A DNA stretch of 64,000 nt from Mumia sp. Pv4-285. Its GTDB lineage: Bacteria; Actinomycetota; Actinomycetes; Propionibacteriales; Nocardioidaceae. The first letter of the stretch is position 1, and every line of letters begins with the position of its first letter. Under the pieces are notes generated by a model. The model ran no database searches. It was not told the origin of the DNA and saw only the letters and a list, made by a program, of their open reading frames with translations. Position numbers and translations under genes: made by a program. Shown here piece after piece: positions 35,508 through 43,198 of the stretch. The stretch is taken from contig NZ_CP162023.1 in NCBI RefSeq assembly GCF_041320275.1, forward strand, positions 1,550,001-1,614,000, given 5' to 3'.

Positions 35508-36681
35508 TCGGTCGTGCGACGTACGTCCCGAAGATGCCGAGGAGCACCGCGAGCGCCATGAGCATGGCGGCAGGTGCGGCCCATCCTCCGGTCGCATCGT
35601 GCAGGACGCCCGTCCCGAACGGTCCGAGTGCGGCGATCACGTAGCCGATCCCCTGCACGAACGCGGACAGCGCGACGGTGCCTTCATGGGTCCGCGCGCG
35701 CTTGGCGATCATCGTCAGCACCCATGGGAAGGCCGTGCTGCCGACGCCCAGGAGCAGCGCCCAGGCCCACGGTGCCTCCGCGGGCCACCAGAGCAGCCCG
35801 AGCCACCCCACGACGGTGAGGACGGCGAAGGACCACGGGAGGATCCACGGCCGACGGCCGGTCCAGCCGATCAGCGCCGGCAGCAGGAGGGCCGCCGGGA
35901 TGCCGATGCCGGTGAGGATCGCGAGCATCGCTCCGGCGTGGGCGTCGTCGAGGCCGGCGTCCTCCAGGATCGCGGGGAACCAGCCGAACTGGGCGTACGC
36001 CTGGGCGGCCTGGCAGCCGAAGCACAGGGCCATTGCCCAAGCGAGAGGTGCCCGGACGAGCTCGCCGATGGCGATCCGGGTGTCGCCGTCGGTCGACCGG
36101 ACGTCGTGCCCGAGGAGCCGCAGCCAGGGCAGCACCGTCACCGCGGCGAGGATCGACCACGCGAAGAGTCCCCAGCGCCAGTTGTCGCCGGCAGCCTCCG
36201 AGATGGGCACGGTCAGCGCGGCGGAGAGCGTCGCCCCGCCGACGACCGCGGCGCTCGCGATCGAGGAGACGAGGGCGATGCGGTCGGGGAAATGGAGCTT
36301 CACGAGCGGCGGCAGGATGACGTTGCCGACCGCGCAGCCGGCGAGGGACACCGCGGAGGCGACGAGGAATACGGTGCTGCTGTCGACGAAGGCGCGTGAG
36401 GCGAGTCCCACCGCGATCGTCGCGAGCGCGACGGTCGCCGTCGTGTGGAGCCCGATCGCGCGGACGACGGCGTTGGCGAGCGATCCGACGACGGCGAACG
36501 CGACCACGGGGAGCGTCGTCAGGATGCCCGCCGTGGTGGGGGACATGCCGAGGTCGTCGATGATGTCGGTGAGCACGACGCCGACGCTGCCGACCGACGC
36601 CCGGAGGTTCAGGGCGAGAAGCACGATGCAGACGAGGACGAACGCGCGCTTCCCGGCGGACTCGAGGGAGGGCTGCGTCAC
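35452..36681 (-). CDS. MFS permease, CynX/NimT type
   Basis: 409 aa from GTG, twelve predicted membrane helices. The N-terminal pattern LALNLRASVGSVGVVLTDII is that of the cyanate/nitroimidazole (CynX/NimT) branch of the major facilitator superfamily. Substrates of the branch are poorly defined. It is transcribed towards the GNAT gene, and the last 56 nt overlap its 3' end on the other strand. It is divergent from the peptide ABC operon, and the 173-bp gap carries the ABC promoter. Confidence 0.9.
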   Translation of the reverse strand: MTQPSLESAGKRAFVLVCIVLLALNLRASVGSVGVVLTDIIDDLGMSPTTAGILTTLPVVAFAVVGSLANAVVRAIGLHTTATVALATIAVGLASRAFVDSSTVFLVASAVSLAGCAVGNVILPPLVKLHFPDRIALVSSIASAAVVGGATLSAALTVPISEAAGDNWRWGLFAWSILAAVTVLPWLRLLGHDVRSTDGDTRIAIGELVRAPLAWAMALCFGCQAAQAYAQFGWFPAILEDAGLDDAHAGAMLAILTGIGIPAALLLPALIGWTGRRPWILPWSFAVLTVVGWLGLLWWPAEAPWAWALLLGVGSTAFPWVLTMIAKRARTHEGTVALSAFVQGIGYVIAALGPFGTGVLHDATGGWAAPAAMLMALAVLLGIFGTYVARPIMLEDQLPGGGAAGRGPR

Positions 36682-36752
36682 CGAGCCAATCTGTCACGAC
36701 GTGCTCCGAAGGACACAGTTGGGTCACGCCGGCTCTTTCCGCGGGTGAGGTA

Positions 36753-36782
36753 TTGACCGTCCGTCGCTGCGCTCGCTAGCGT
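36753..36782 (+). promoter_or_regulatory. Promoter of the peptide-type ABC operon
   Basis: TTGACC (36753-36758), 18 nt, TAGCGT (36777-36782). A second -10-like hexamer, TAGATT, is at 36795-36800. The AT-rich stretch GTATATCGTATAGATT (36785-36800) stands out from its GC-rich surroundings. It contains CGTATA twice (36784 and 36791) and lies at the predicted transcript start, where a repressor (for example GntR type) could bind. Confidence 0.55.
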
Positions 36783-36804
36783 TCGTATATCGTATAGATT
36801 AGCG

Positions 36805-36853
36805 GTGGTGACCTTGTGGGTCACCACGGCTCAGGACGGATCGGTGGTAGCCG
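36805..36853 (+). promoter_or_regulatory. Structured 5' leader with mutually exclusive pairings
   Basis: GTGGTGACC (36805-36813) pairs perfectly with GGTCACCAC (36819-36827), loop TTGTG. The ACCAC of the 3' arm (36823-36827) can instead pair with a second GTGGT (36844-36848), which overlaps the only SD-like sequence (GGTGG, 36843-36847) before the ATG at 36855. A weak CGGCT/AGCCG stem (36827-36831 with 36849-36853) is also possible. No known riboswitch class is recognised. Confidence 0.45.
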
Positions 36854-36854
36854 C

Positions 36855-38408
36855 ATGCGGGCATTCTCGAGCTGGACTCCCTCGAGTTCGAAGGGCAGGG
36901 CACGGCGCAGCGCACGCGCGGGGGCCGTGGGGATCGCCGTGCTGGCGCTGGCGCTGACCGCGTGCGGCGGCAACGGCGACGAGGCCGAGGGCGAGACCGT
37001 GGACGACGCCAAGGTGACGCTCGGCAGCACGGCGATCAGCAACAGCCTCGACCCGGCGGCCGCGCTGTCGTCGGTCGGTCGCACCTACACGAAGCAGGTG
37101 TTCGACCAGCTGGTCAGCTTCGACGAGGCGGGTGACATCACCGCCGCCCTCGCCACCGAGTGGAACCGCGTCGACGACACGACGGTCGACTTCACGCTGC
37201 GCAAGGACGTCACCTTCTCCAGCGGCGCCGCGCTGGACGCCGCCGCCGTGGTCGCGAACGTCGAGCGGGTCCTCTCCGGAGACCCCGCGTACGCCACCGT
37301 GGCCGGCCGCATCGCCACCGTGAAGGAAGCGACCGCGGTGTCGCCCGAGGTCGTCCGCGTCGTCACGTCCACACCGGACGCGATCCTGCTCAACCGCATG
37401 ACGCTGCTCGACATCGTGGACCCGGCGACCTTCGACGCCGACCGCCCCGCCGGCACGGGACCCTTCGAGGTCACCGGATACGAGGCGGGCACCAAGATCG
37501 AGCTCACCCGCAACGACGACTCGTGGCGTGCGACCGACTCGGTCAAGGACCTGACGATCCAGGCCATCCCCAACCCTGCGACGCTCTCCAGTGCCCTGCG
37601 CACGGGTGAGGTCGACGTGGCGTTCGGCCTCCCCGCCGACGTCGCGACGCAGCTCGACGGCAGCGGCTTCACCACGGTGCACGAGCCGGCCGGGTCGTCG
37701 GCGATCACGAGCCTCATCGCCGACGTCGAGCCCGCCCTCGAGGACGTGCGCGTCCGTGAGGCGATCAACCTCGCCGTCAACCGCCAGGAGTTCGTCGACG
37801 CGGTGCTCGGAGGGTTCGGCACGCCCAACGGCAGCCAGCTCCTCCAAGAGGGCTACCTCGGCTACGACGAGACCCTTCCGTCGTACGAGTTCGACCTCGA
37901 CAAGGCGAAGTCGCTCGTCGCCGAGGCCGGGGTCGAGGGGCTCGAGCTCCCGATCGCGACCACGGCGCTCTTCAAGTCGCAGGCCGAGGCCGTTGCCGGC
38001 TACCTCAACGCGGTCGGCTTCAAGAGCGAGGTCGTCGTGCAGGACCTGTCGGCCTTCATCCCGACGCTCCTCATGAAGTCCGAGTACCCGCTGCTCTACT
38101 GGCAGACCGACTACTACGACCTGCGCGACATCACGTCGGTCAGCCGTTTCGGTCCGACCGCTCCCGGCCAGCAGGCGCACATCCCGGCCAACGAGTACCA
38201 GGACCTGTACGCCACCCAGTCCGGCGAGCTCGACGAGCCCAAGCGAGAGGCCGACATCAAGAAGATGGCGAAGATCCTCAACGACGAGGCCGGCGTCCTG
38301 TTCCTCGCGTGGACCGACAACCTCTACACCGTCTCGCCGCGGATCTCGGACCTGCCGCTGTCGGGTGACAGCCTGGTGCGAGCCGAGGCGATCACCGTCA
38401 GTGAGTGA
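36855..38408 (+). CDS. ABC transporter substrate-binding lipoprotein, family 5 (peptide/nickel type)
   Basis: 517 aa from ATG at 36855. The N-region has several Arg residues, and the hydrophobic stretch AVGIAVLALALTAC ends in a lipobox with Cys37. The rest is a DppA/OppA-like binding protein (LDPAAALSSVGRTYTKQVFD, then RVREAINLAVNRQEFVDAVL). The ligand may be a peptide, nickel chelate or other small molecule; the sequence does not decide. First gene of a five-gene operon whose members all overlap by 4 nt. Confidence 0.92.
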   Translation: MRAFSSWTPSSSKGRARRSARAGAVGIAVLALALTACGGNGDEAEGETVDDAKVTLGSTAISNSLDPAAALSSVGRTYTKQVFDQLVSFDEAGDITAALATEWNRVDDTTVDFTLRKDVTFSSGAALDAAAVVANVERVLSGDPAYATVAGRIATVKEATAVSPEVVRVVTSTPDAILLNRMTLLDIVDPATFDADRPAGTGPFEVTGYEAGTKIELTRNDDSWRATDSVKDLTIQAIPNPATLSSALRTGEVDVAFGLPADVATQLDGSGFTTVHEPAGSSAITSLIADVEPALEDVRVREAINLAVNRQEFVDAVLGGFGTPNGSQLLQEGYLGYDETLPSYEFDLDKAKSLVAEAGVEGLELPIATTALFKSQAEAVAGYLNAVGFKSEVVVQDLSAFIPTLLMKSEYPLLYWQTDYYDLRDITSVSRFGPTAPGQQAHIPANEYQDLYATQSGELDEPKREADIKKMAKILNDEAGVLFLAWTDNLYTVSPRISDLPLSGDSLVRAEAITVSE

Positions 38409-39412
38409 TCGACATGGGTGACGGAGTGGTGGCGTCGGTCGAGACCGGCGCCACCGCCCCGCCCCCGGCGGAGCGGACACAGGGTCGACGTCGTGCCCGC
38501 CGGCTGGGGGTCCTGACCGCTCGACTGCTGCTCACGCTGCTCGGTCTTCTGACGCTGCTGTTCTTCCTGGTCCGGCTCAGCGGCGACCCGGCCGGTGTCC
38601 TCGCTGGTCCGTCGGCGACGCCGGACCAGCTGGCCGCGGTGCGTTCGGGTCTCGGCCTGGACCGGCCGCTGCTCGTCCAGTACGCCGCATTCCTCGGCGA
38701 CGTCGTACGCCTCGACTTCGGCACGTCCGTCTTCTCGGGGGAGTCTGCGCTCGGCACGGCGCTCGGCGCCCTGCCAGCGACACTCGTCCTGCTGGCCACG
38801 ACGATGGTCCTGTCGGTCGCGATCGGCATCCCGTGCGGCGTGCTGCTCGACCGTGGCGGCCGCGTGACGCGTGCGGTCGTCGGCTCGTCGATGACGCTCG
38901 CGCAGGCGGTCCCGACGTTCGTCCTCGGCATCCTCCTGATCTACCTCTTCGCCGTACGCCTCGGCTGGCTGCCGTCGTTCGGCAGCGGGACGCCGGCGAC
39001 CCTGGTCATGCCGACTCTCGCGCTGGCCGCGTTCGCCGTGGCGCGCACCGCCCGGATGGTCGCCGCGGAGCTCGAGCAGGTGCAGGACCAGGACTTCCTC
39101 CGTACGGCGGCAGCCAAGGGCGCGTCGCCCCGCCGGATCCTGTGGCGTCACGCGCTGCCGAACTCGTTCCCGGCTGTCGCGGCCGCGCTCGTCGTCGAAG
39201 TCTCGTACCTGATCTCCGGGGCGGTCGTCGTCGAGGTCCTCTTCGCCTACGACGGCATCGGCAAGGAGCTCGTCGACGCGATCTTCGCGCGCGACTACCC
39301 GGTGGTCCAGGCGACCGTCTTCGTGATCGGAGTGTTCGTGGTGCTGGTCAACGTCGTCGGTGACGGACTGCTCCGTGCGCTCGACCCGCGGCTGGCGAGG
39401 GCCCGCGCGTGA
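38405..39412 (+). CDS. Peptide-type ABC transporter permease (DppB type)
   Basis: 335 aa from GTG overlapping the previous stop by 4 nt (an ATG at 38414 is an alternative). Six membrane segments with a large first extracytoplasmic loop. The EAA loop is AAKGASPRRILWRHALPNS. Forms the channel with the next permease. Confidence 0.92.
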   Translation: MIDMGDGVVASVETGATAPPPAERTQGRRRARRLGVLTARLLLTLLGLLTLLFFLVRLSGDPAGVLAGPSATPDQLAAVRSGLGLDRPLLVQYAAFLGDVVRLDFGTSVFSGESALGTALGALPATLVLLATTMVLSVAIGIPCGVLLDRGGRVTRAVVGSSMTLAQAVPTFVLGILLIYLFAVRLGWLPSFGSGTPATLVMPTLALAAFAVARTARMVAAELEQVQDQDFLRTAAAKGASPRRILWRHALPNSFPAVAAALVVEVSYLISGAVVVEVLFAYDGIGKELVDAIFARDYPVVQATVFVIGVFVVLVNVVGDGLLRALDPRLARARA

Positions 39413-40266
39413 GGCGCCGCGGCTTCGACCTGCGTCTGTGGGCACCGCTCGGCGTCCTCCTCCTCATGGTCCTCGCGTGCTTCGCGGGCCCGAGCCTCCT
39501 CGGACCGGAGGGCGGCCAGCAGGCCCTGGGGTCACGGCTGGCGCCGCCGGCCTGGCTCCCCGGAGCGATCGAGGGCCGCCCGCTCGGCACCGACGGGTTC
39601 GGACGCGACATGCTCACCCGGACGCTCGAGGGCGGCCAGGTCTCGCTCGAGGTCGGCTTCGGCGCCGCCACCGGTGCCGTGCTGATCGGTCTGGTCCTCG
39701 GACTCGTCGCCGGCTACTGGGGCGGGTGGGTCGACCGCGTGATCATGGCAGCGGCCGACATCTGGCTGGCCTTCCCGTTCCTCGTGATCGCGCTGGCGGC
39801 GGTCGCCGTCGTGGGTTCCGACATCCCGGTCCTGATCGTGCTCCTCACCCTCGGCGGGTGGGTCCTGCCGACCCGTGTCACCCGCACGATCGCGCTGCGC
39901 GTGCGCAGCGAGGACTACGTCGTCGCCGCTGCGGGCGCCGGTGCGTCCGACCTCTACCTCGTACGCCGGCACGTCCTGCCGCAGGTGCTCCCGGCGAACC
40001 TCGTGGTCTGGTCGTTCACCGTCGGTGCGCTGGTGGTCATCGAGGGTGCGCTGTCGTTCCTCGGACTGGGCGTGAAGCCCCCGACGGCGTCGTGGGGCAA
40101 CATCATCGCCGACGGCACCCCCTACCTCGAGACGGCGTGGTGGATCGTCGCCTGGCCCGCGTTGATGATCGTCCTCACCGTGATGTGCGCGAACGCGCTC
40201 GGCAACGCGCTGCGCAGCAGGTGGCAGACCGGCGTCGGCGTCATCGACAAGGAGGTGGTCCCGTGA
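39409..40266 (+). CDS. Peptide-type ABC transporter permease (DppC type)
   Basis: 285 aa from GTG, 4-nt overlap with the previous gene. Six membrane segments. GTDGFGRDMLTRTLEG is the conserved DppC motif before the second helix, and AAGAGASDLYLVRRHVLPQV is the EAA loop. Confidence 0.92.
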   Translation: MRRRGFDLRLWAPLGVLLLMVLACFAGPSLLGPEGGQQALGSRLAPPAWLPGAIEGRPLGTDGFGRDMLTRTLEGGQVSLEVGFGAATGAVLIGLVLGLVAGYWGGWVDRVIMAAADIWLAFPFLVIALAAVAVVGSDIPVLIVLLTLGGWVLPTRVTRTIALRVRSEDYVVAAAGAGASDLYLVRRHVLPQVLPANLVVWSFTVGALVVIEGALSFLGLGVKPPTASWGNIIADGTPYLETAWWIVAWPALMIVLTVMCANALGNALRSRWQTGVGVIDKEVVP

Positions 40267-41267
40267 CCGCGGCGCTGGAGATCGACGACCTGTGGATCGA
40301 GGCCGGTGATCCGGCGGACCCGCTCGTGCTCGTCCGTGGGGTGAGCCTGACCGTCGATGCGGCGACGGTCGTCGGACTCGTGGGCGAGTCGGGCTCCGGC
40401 AAGACGGTGACCTGCATGGCCTCCCTCGGGCTGGCCGGGCGCGGCGTCCGGATCACGCGCGGCTCCGTCCGTGCCCAGGGCACGGAGCTCGTGGGCGCCG
40501 ACGAAGCCACGATGATGCGGGTGCGCGGTGGCGTGGTCGGCACGGTCTTCCAGGATCCGCTGAGCTCCTTGAACCCGCTCCAACGCATCGGCGACCAGAT
40601 CGCCGAGGCGATCGCGCTCCACCGCGGCGGGCGTCGCAGATCGCACCGGGCGCGCGTCGTCGAGCTGCTCGCCAAGGTCGGCGTCCCGGCCCCGGAGGAG
40701 CGCGCACGGGCCTACCCGCACGAGCTGTCCGGCGGCCTGCGGCAGCGCGTGGCGATCGCCATGGCGCTCGCGAACGACCCCGCCCTGCTCGTCGCCGACG
40801 AGCCGACGACCGCGCTCGACGTGACGGTGCAGGCACAGGTCCTCGACGTGATCAGGTCGGCCACGCGGGACGAGGCACGCTCGGCGCTGATCGTGACGCA
40901 CGACCTGGGTCTCGTGGCCGAGGTGGCCGACCGGGTGGCCGTGATGTACGCGGGGCAGATCGTCGAGGAAGGGCCGGTGTCCGTGGTGTTCGGGGACCCG
41001 CAGCACCCCTACACCCGTGGACTGCTCGCGAGCCGGCCCGTCCTCGCGCCCGGCCGACGCCGACTCGGCGCGATGGTCGGCCGTCCCCCGCTTCCGGGGG
41101 CGTGGCCGACGGGCTGCGCGTTCGCCCCGCGGTGCGACGCGGCGAGCGAGGCGTGCGCCGAGGCGCCACCGGTCCGTACCGGCAGCGACGGCTGGTCGCG
41201 CTGCTGGCACCCGAGCGACAGCGAGTCCGGCGGCAACGCGCCGACGGCAGAGGAGGGTGCCGCATGA
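40263..41267 (+). CDS. Peptide-type ABC transporter ATPase (DppD type)
   Basis: 334 aa from GTG, 4-nt overlap. Walker A GESGSGKT, Q-loop VFQDPLSSLNP, ABC signature LSGGLRQR (Gly in place of the usual Gln before RQR), Walker B LLVADEPTTALD. The C-terminal oligopeptide-transporter domain has CAFAPRCDAASEAC with the four-cysteine pattern known to bind an iron-sulfur cluster in DppD-type proteins. Pairs with the next ATPase. Confidence 0.93.
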   Translation: MTAALEIDDLWIEAGDPADPLVLVRGVSLTVDAATVVGLVGESGSGKTVTCMASLGLAGRGVRITRGSVRAQGTELVGADEATMMRVRGGVVGTVFQDPLSSLNPLQRIGDQIAEAIALHRGGRRRSHRARVVELLAKVGVPAPEERARAYPHELSGGLRQRVAIAMALANDPALLVADEPTTALDVTVQAQVLDVIRSATRDEARSALIVTHDLGLVAEVADRVAVMYAGQIVEEGPVSVVFGDPQHPYTRGLLASRPVLAPGRRRLGAMVGRPPLPGAWPTGCAFAPRCDAASEACAEAPPVRTGSDGWSRCWHPSDSESGGNAPTAEEGAA

Positions 41268-42196
41268 GTCCCGTCATCGCCCTGGAGTCCCTCTCGAAGG
41301 GTTACGACATCGCCGGCGGGTCCCGGCTCACTGCCGTCGACGACGTGAGCCTTCAGATCGCCGCGGGGGAGACGTACGCGCTCGTCGGCGAGAGCGGTTG
41401 CGGCAAGTCCACCCTCGCGCGGATGGCGGCGATGCTCGTCACGCCCGACGAGGGCCAGGTCAGCTGGTCCGGCCAGCCGGTGTCGCGCGAGCGCAGGTCG
41501 GCCGTGCGCGCACAGCGCGACCACACCCAGTTCGTGTTCCAGGACCCCGCTGCTGCCCTGTCCCCACGCCTCACCGTGGAGGAGGCCGTGAGCGAGCCGC
41601 TGCGGATCCGCCGACGCGCCGGTGCCCGGTCGGTCGCCGACCTTCTCGACGACGTGGGGCTCGACCGGTCCATGGGCCGGCGCTACCCGCGTGAGCTGAG
41701 CGGCGGTCAGCGCCAACGGGTCGTGATCGCACGGGCGCTCGCGCTGGAGCCGAAGCTGCTGGTCCTCGACGAGCCGGTCGCGTCGCTCGACGTCTCGGTC
41801 CAGGCTCAGGTCCTCAACCTGCTCGCCGACCTGCAGGCAGCCCACGGGCTCGCCTATCTCCTCATCGCGCACGACCTGGCCGTCGTCAGCAGCGTCGCCG
41901 ACCGCATCGGCGTGATGTACCTCGGTCGGATCGTCGAGGAAGGGACGGCGGCCGAGGTCGTCACGCGGCCGCGCCACCCCTACACGCAGATGCTGATCGC
42001 CTCGGTCCCGGCCTTCGCGCCGGGAGAGCGCGTCGACGGTCCGCGCGTCGTCGGCGACCCCGCCAGTCCGACCGAGCGCCACGCGGGCTGTGCGTTCGCG
42101 TCGCGGTGCACGGTCGCGACCCAGACGTGCCACGAGGTCGTACCCCCACGTCGTGACCTGGGCGGAGTGGCCGTGCGCTGCCACCACGCGTCGTGA
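41264..42196 (+). CDS. Peptide-type ABC transporter ATPase (DppF type)
   Basis: 310 aa from ATG at 41264, ribosome binding site GAGGAGGG, 4-nt overlap with the previous gene. Walker A GESGCGKS, signature LSGGQRQR, Walker B LLVLDEPVASLD. The C-terminal segment CAFASRCTVATQTC repeats the cysteine pattern of its partner. Last gene of the operon. No clear terminator before the next promoter at 42219. Confidence 0.93.
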   Translation: MSPVIALESLSKGYDIAGGSRLTAVDDVSLQIAAGETYALVGESGCGKSTLARMAAMLVTPDEGQVSWSGQPVSRERRSAVRAQRDHTQFVFQDPAAALSPRLTVEEAVSEPLRIRRRAGARSVADLLDDVGLDRSMGRRYPRELSGGQRQRVVIARALALEPKLLVLDEPVASLDVSVQAQVLNLLADLQAAHGLAYLLIAHDLAVVSSVADRIGVMYLGRIVEEGTAAEVVTRPRHPYTQMLIASVPAFAPGERVDGPRVVGDPASPTERHAGCAFASRCTVATQTCHEVVPPRRDLGGVAVRCHHAS

Positions 42197-42218
42197 TCGT
42201 CGCGCCGAGGCGCTCGGA

Positions 42219-42233
42219 TACGCTCGCAGGGTG
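42219..42233 (+). promoter_or_regulatory. -10 hexamer for leaderless transcription of the DUF2344 gene
   Basis: TACGCT (42219-42224), 6 nt, then GTG at 42231. No ribosome binding site. Confidence 0.5.
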
Positions 42234-43004
42234 ACCAGCCCCGACCGCACCCCGGCCAATCCCGAGGCCCCGAACCCGCAGCTCCCGACCGTCCAGAAGC
42301 TGCGGATCCGGTACGCGAAGCGGGGACGCCTGCGCTTCACCAGCCACCGTGACTTCGGTCGTGCCTTCGAGCGCGCCGTGCGCCGCGCCGGGGTGCCGAT
42401 CGCCCACTCGTCCGGTTTCACGCCGCACCCCAAGATCTCGTACGCCGGCGCATCGCCGACAGGTGCCGCCAGCGAGGCCGAGTACCTCGAGATCGGACTG
42501 GTCCGCCGACTCGAGCCGGGCGAGGTCGCCGAAGCCCTCGACACGGCCCTGCCGCCAGGGATCGACGTCATCGAGGTGGTCGCCGTCAGGGAGGGCAGCG
42601 GCTCGCTCGCGGACCGCCTCGAGGCCAGTTCGTGGAGCCTCGAGCTGCCGGGCGTGTCGCCGGACGAGGCCGCCGCGGCCGTCGACGCGTTCCTCGCCGC
42701 GCCCGAGGTCCTGGTCGAGCGGATGACCAAGAAGGGCCTGCGCACCTTCGACAGCCGCGCCGCCGTCGTACGACTCGAGGTCCGGAGGTCCCCTGACTCT
42801 CAGGACGGGTGTGCGATACTGGACCTGGTCGTACGACACGGCACCCCGTCCGTGCGACCCGACGATGTTCTCGCCGGGCTCCGCGCCATCGCGGGTCTCG
42901 CGCCGTCGGCGGTCCCCGTGGCCACCCGTCGTGCGCAGGGTCCCCTTGATGCGCAGTCAGGCACGGTCGGCGATCCGTTCGCGCCCGACCGCGACGCGTC
43001 GTAG
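42231..43004 (+). CDS. TIGR03936-family (DUF2344) protein
   Basis: 257 aa from GTG. LRIRYAKRGRLRFTSHRDFG and HSSGFTPHPKISYAGASPTG are the family signatures. It is the usual partner of the TIGR03960 radical SAM protein, which is 7.2 kb upstream here. It keeps its other usual neighbour, the RNase E/G gene, downstream. It may help position an RNA substrate, but this is unproven. The Pro-rich N-terminal 20 residues are probably disordered. Confidence 0.92.
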   Translation: MTSPDRTPANPEAPNPQLPTVQKLRIRYAKRGRLRFTSHRDFGRAFERAVRRAGVPIAHSSGFTPHPKISYAGASPTGAASEAEYLEIGLVRRLEPGEVAEALDTALPPGIDVIEVVAVREGSGSLADRLEASSWSLELPGVSPDEAAAAVDAFLAAPEVLVERMTKKGLRTFDSRAAVVRLEVRRSPDSQDGCAILDLVVRHGTPSVRPDDVLAGLRAIAGLAPSAVPVATRRAQGPLDAQSGTVGDPFAPDRDAS

Positions 43005-43086
43005 GCACACGATGCCTGCGGCGGCGACCGCGGCGGCGGACGGGACGCCCGTGACAGGCCGACAGACAATGGAGAGCGTCGCCGTA

Positions 43087-43102
43087 GCCCGGGATCCCGG
43101 GC
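43087..43102 (+). promoter_or_regulatory. 16-bp palindrome in the rne leader
   Basis: GCCCGGGATCCCGGGC is a perfect palindrome within the 194-nt gap upstream of rne. As RNA it would form a short GC hairpin with a tight loop. RNase E leaders in other bacteria are targets of autoregulation, so this could be a regulatory or cleavage site. The gap otherwise shows no gene. Confidence 0.35.
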
Positions 43103-43198
43103 CGACCGCAGGCTTGCGTCCGCAGTGCGACCCCGTTGCACGCGGCGACGACACCGCCTCGCGCGCAGCACGGCTGCCCGCGGGGCCGAAGGAGCACC

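Noticed and set aside
36805-36853. ABC-operon leader compared with known riboswitches (guanidine-III, SAM, cobalamin, nickel/cobalt, ZTP, fluoride)
   Set aside because: No class matches in core sequence or size; it is kept only as an unclassified structured leader.
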